From Sphingomonas hylomeconis (lineage in GTDB: Bacteria; Pseudomonadota; Alphaproteobacteria; Sphingomonadales; Sphingomonadaceae): a DNA stretch of 64,000 bases. Position 1 is the stretch's first letter. Each line of letters starts with the position of its first letter. This document shows positions 61,420 to 64,000 of the stretch, in pieces. The stretch lies in NCBI RefSeq assembly GCF_025370105.1, contig NZ_JANQBK010000003.1, forward strand, positions 310,001 to 374,000, written 5' to 3'. The notes under the pieces are model-generated. The model ran no database searches. It was not told the DNA's origin and saw nothing but the letters and a program-made list of their open reading frames with translations. The translations under genes were made by a program, and so were the position numbers.

Positions 61420-63188
61420 TGAAACGCAGCCTTTTGGTGATGGCACTGCTGACGACGACGGCAGGCAGCGTTGCGGTCGCCGCACCCGCGAAGATCAGCG
61501 CGGCAAAGAGCGCCGATGCGCGTTTCAAGGCGATCTACACGTCCGAATACGCCTGGCGTCAGCATCAGCAGGCACCCGGCGAGGACAGCCCAAAGGACGC
61601 AGGCAGCAAATTGCCCGATGTCGGGCCGGCGACGCAGGCGGCCAAGCTGGCGCGCTGGACCGCAGTGGACAAGCAACTGGCCGCGATCAACCCCACCACG
61701 CTGTCGCCCAAGGTGCAGATCGATTTCGCCGTCTATCGCCAGCAGATCGACAGCCTGCTCGCCGAGCAGCGCTACCGCGAATATGAAAAGCCGCTCAATT
61801 CGGACACGAGCTTTTGGGGCGACGTGACCGAATGGTCGCGCGGCACGTTCCGCACCGAGGCCGATTACCGCAACTATATCGCCATGCTGCGCGAAGTGCC
61901 GCGCTATTTCGATCAGCAGATCGTCAATATGCGCGCCGGGCTGAAGCGCGGTTTCACGCCGTCGCGTGTCACGCTCGCAGGCCGTGACATCGGCGTGGCG
62001 CAGGTCGCTGAGGCCAAGACGCCGGCGGATTCGCCCTTCTATGCGCCGTTCAAGACCTTCCCGGCGGTGATCCCCGCGGCGACCCAGGCGCGCTTGCGCG
62101 CCGAAGGGCTGGCCGCGATCGCCGAGGCGGCGACGCCGGCGCACGCCAAGTTGCTCGCTTTCCTGCGCACCGACTACATGCCCGGCGCGCGCACCGGACT
62201 GGCGGCGTACGACCTGCCCGACGGCAAGGCCTATTACCGCTCCAAGATCCGCGAATTCGTCACGCTCGATGTCAGCGCAGAGGAGATCCATGCCACCGGC
62301 CTCGCCGAGGTGGCCAAGATCCGCGCTCGGATGCTGGACGTGATGAAGGAGGTCGGCTTCAAGGGTGATCTGAAAGCCTTTCTCGAGCATCTGCGCACCG
62401 ATCCGCAATTCTATCCCAAGACCGCGCAGGAGCTGCTGTACCGCGCGGCGTGGATCGCCAAGACGTTCGACGGCAAGGCATCGCAATATTTCGGCCGTCT
62501 GCCGCGCAGCCGCTTCAAGGTCGTGCCGGTGCCGGACGATATCGCGCCTTTCTATACCGGCGGGCGCGGCGGTCCCGGTATCTATCTGGTCAACACGTAC
62601 AATCTGCCCGCGCGGCCCTTCTATTCGCAGATCGCATTGACGCTGCACGAGAGCGCGCCGGGCCATGCCATGCAGATGCCGCTGGCGATGGAGAACAAGG
62701 ATCTGCCGCAGTTCCGCCGCGACGGCTATCTCTCGGCCTATGGCGAGGGCTGGGCGCTGTATTGCGAGGCGCTGGGCGAGGAAATGGGGATGTACGAGAC
62801 GCCCTATGATCGCTTCGGCATGCTGAGTTACCAGATGTGGCGCGCGGCGCGGCTGGTGGTCGATACCGGCATCCACACGCAGGGCTGGAGCCGCGAGCGC
62901 GCACAACAATATTTCCGCGACAACACCGCGCTGTCGGATCACGAGATCACCACCGAGGTCGATCGCTACATCGCCTGGCCGGGCCAGGCACTGTCTTATT
63001 ATATGGGCCAGCTGGCGATCCAGCGCGCCCGCGCGCGGGCCGAACAGGCGCTGGGACCGAAGTTCAACATCCGCGCCTTCCATGATGCCGTGCTCGAACT
63101 GGGCGCGGTGCCGCTGCCGGTGATCGACGCGCGGATCGATCGGCTGATCGCAGCGGGCGGCAAGGGCCCCTATCCGGACGAGGAATGA
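61416..63188 (+). CDS. DUF885 family secreted zinc peptidase-like protein
   Basis: A 590-residue secreted protein of the DUF885 family. A signal peptide ends near A-A-P. The putative zinc site is H-E-S-A-P-G-H near residue 409, with another conserved Glu in G-E-G-W-A-L-Y-C-E near 443, matching the gluzincin-like HE[ST]xPGH pattern of the family. Characterised relatives are few; carboxypeptidase activity is commonly inferred. It overlaps the Ldh-type gene (ATGA) and is followed two bases later by a GH43 gene. Peptidase plus arabinofuranosidase in one transcript suggests action on a glycoprotein. Confidence 0.85.
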   Translation: MMKRSLLVMALLTTTAGSVAVAAPAKISAAKSADARFKAIYTSEYAWRQHQQAPGEDSPKDAGSKLPDVGPATQAAKLARWTAVDKQLAAINPTTLSPKVQIDFAVYRQQIDSLLAEQRYREYEKPLNSDTSFWGDVTEWSRGTFRTEADYRNYIAMLREVPRYFDQQIVNMRAGLKRGFTPSRVTLAGRDIGVAQVAEAKTPADSPFYAPFKTFPAVIPAATQARLRAEGLAAIAEAATPAHAKLLAFLRTDYMPGARTGLAAYDLPDGKAYYRSKIREFVTLDVSAEEIHATGLAEVAKIRARMLDVMKEVGFKGDLKAFLEHLRTDPQFYPKTAQELLYRAAWIAKTFDGKASQYFGRLPRSRFKVVPVPDDIAPFYTGGRGGPGIYLVNTYNLPARPFYSQIALTLHESAPGHAMQMPLAMENKDLPQFRRDGYLSAYGEGWALYCEALGEEMGMYETPYDRFGMLSYQMWRAARLVVDTGIHTQGWSRERAQQYFRDNTALSDHEITTEVDRYIAWPGQALSYYMGQLAIQRARARAEQALGPKFNIRAFHDAVLELGAVPLPVIDARIDRLIAAGGKGPYPDEE

Positions 63189-63190
63189 CG

Positions 63191-64000
63191 ATGAAGCACC
63201 TGCTATCCGGCGCGGCGCTCGCCGCGCTGCCGTTTGCCGCGCTGGCCGATACGCCGAAGGGCGAGCCCATCCACAGCACGGGCAATCCGATCCTGGCCGA
63301 TGGACGCTATTACTCGACCGATCCGGCGCCGGTGGTGATCGACGGCAAATTGTGGATTCTGGCCGGGCGCGATGCGGCGCCGCCCGACGTCAACGATTTC
63401 GTCATGGGCGAATGGCAATTGCTCGAAACGGCCGATCCGGCATCCGGCAAATGGACGCATTATCCGACGATCGCGACCTCGAACCAGCTGTTCAAATGGG
63501 CCGAGCCCAACCGCGCCTATGCCGCGCAGATCGTGAAGGGCGCGGACAAACGGCTCTATATGTATGCCCCGGTGATGGAGGCCGACAGCCCGGCCAAGGA
63601 TCGCTTCTCGATCGGCGTCGCGGTGGCGGACAGCCCGACCGGGCCGTGGGTCGATGCGCATCCTGCCGGCCCGATCGTCTCGCAGCGCACGCCGGTGCCC
63701 AACGAGATCCAGAATATCGATCCCACCGTGCTGGTCGACGATGACGGCCGCGTGTTTCTCTATTGGGGCACGTTCGGGCAGTTGCGCGGCATCGAGCTGG
63801 AGCGCGACATGGTCACGCCCAAGGGCAAGCCGGTCAGCGTCACCACCTTGCCCGGCTTCTTCGAGGCGCCATGGCTGATGAAGCGCAAGGGCGTCTATTA
63901 CATGCTCTATGCCGGCAACCGCGCCGGGCCGACATCGGAGTGCACGCCGGCGGTCTATTATGCCTGCATCGCCTACGGCACGGCGACGTCGCCACTTGGC
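63191..64000 (+). CDS. GH43 family glycosidase, partial (cut by window end)
   Basis: The first 270 codons of a secreted glycoside hydrolase family 43 enzyme; the reading frame stays open to the window end. A signal peptide ends near A-L-A-D. The three acidic residues of the five-bladed propeller are visible: the base Asp in Y-S-T-D-P-A-P-V near residue 40, the pKa-tuning Asp in N-I-D-P-T-V-L near 179, and the acid Glu in F-F-E-A-P-W-L-M-K near 225. GH43 enzymes are arabinofuranosidases, arabinanases or xylosidases; the location after GH127 favours an arabinose-containing substrate. It begins two bases after the DUF885 stop. Confidence 0.92.
   Translation, partial: MKHLLSGAALAALPFAALADTPKGEPIHSTGNPILADGRYYSTDPAPVVIDGKLWILAGRDAAPPDVNDFVMGEWQLLETADPASGKWTHYPTIATSNQLFKWAEPNRAYAAQIVKGADKRLYMYAPVMEADSPAKDRFSIGVAVADSPTGPWVDAHPAGPIVSQRTPVPNEIQNIDPTVLVDDDGRVFLYWGTFGQLRGIELERDMVTPKGKPVSVTTLPGFFEAPWLMKRKGVYYMLYAGNRAGPTSECTPAVYYACIAYGTATSPLG

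Overview
The window looks like a chromosome segment of a sphingomonad-type alphaproteobacterium (Sphingomonas or a close relative). The evidence is high GC, TonB-dependent receptors of the Xanthomonas/Caulobacter carbohydrate type, a class I PHA synthase with a phasin, the ClpS, lgt-midA-pgeF and L-arabinose-oxidation neighbourhoods, and short palindromic intergenic repeats of kinds common in this group. This assignment is inference; no marker gene was compared with a database. I saw no rRNA, tRNA, CRISPR array, insertion sequence or phage gene.

Layout. 0-8.5 kb: a DUF2147 protein, a FadL-type porin, then a run of secreted and surface genes (sphingomyelinase-like phosphodiesterase, an unassigned outer-membrane barrel, PhoD phosphatase, TonB receptor) that reads as a phosphoester-scavenging set; the receptor has a strongly structured leader. 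8.5-10.7 kb: an Hsp70-like protein followed by an ImmA/IrrE-like protein that lacks the catalytic glutamate and has a C-terminal membrane segment. 11-19.3 kb: a carbohydrate-type TonB receptor facing a two-gene operon (S9 prolyl-peptidase-like enzyme and a large secreted DUF5695-like protein). 19.4-25.2 kb: flavin reductase, cytochrome b with a molybdopterin oxidoreductase and a cyclopropane fatty acid synthase, DUF1801, argG and a methyltransferase. 25.3-30.1 kb: a GT2 glycosyltransferase and two large polytopic GT-C-like membrane proteins of unknown substrate. 30-37.2 kb: GNAT, RidA, aminotransferase, PHA synthase, small lipoprotein, phasin, ClpS. 37.2-49.8 kb: Crp-type regulator, murA, katE, purine salvage pair, a Cys/Met-type PLP enzyme, pgeF-GNAT-midA-lgt, acyl-CoA ligase.

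49.8-64 kb is a pentose island: L-arabonate dehydratase, aldose epimerase, FHS-type sugar transporter, 2-oxoglutarate semialdehyde dehydrogenase, FAH-fold AraD1 dehydratase, L-arabinose/D-galactose 1-dehydrogenase, then a tightly coupled operon of GH127 beta-L-arabinofuranosidase, Ldh/DpkA-type reductase, DUF885 metallopeptidase-like protein and a GH43 enzyme cut by the window end. Together they give release, uptake and non-phosphorylative oxidation of L-arabinose to 2-oxoglutarate; no separate lactonase is visible.

The most interesting regional signal is a shared operator-like core (ATACCGTAT) in front of three distant transcription units: the carbohydrate TonB receptor, the S9/DUF5695 operon and the GH127 operon. 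This suggests one regulon for an arabinosylated, perhaps hydroxyproline-rich, plant cell-wall polymer. The arabinose-oxidation genes carry a different GTCAGAC motif.
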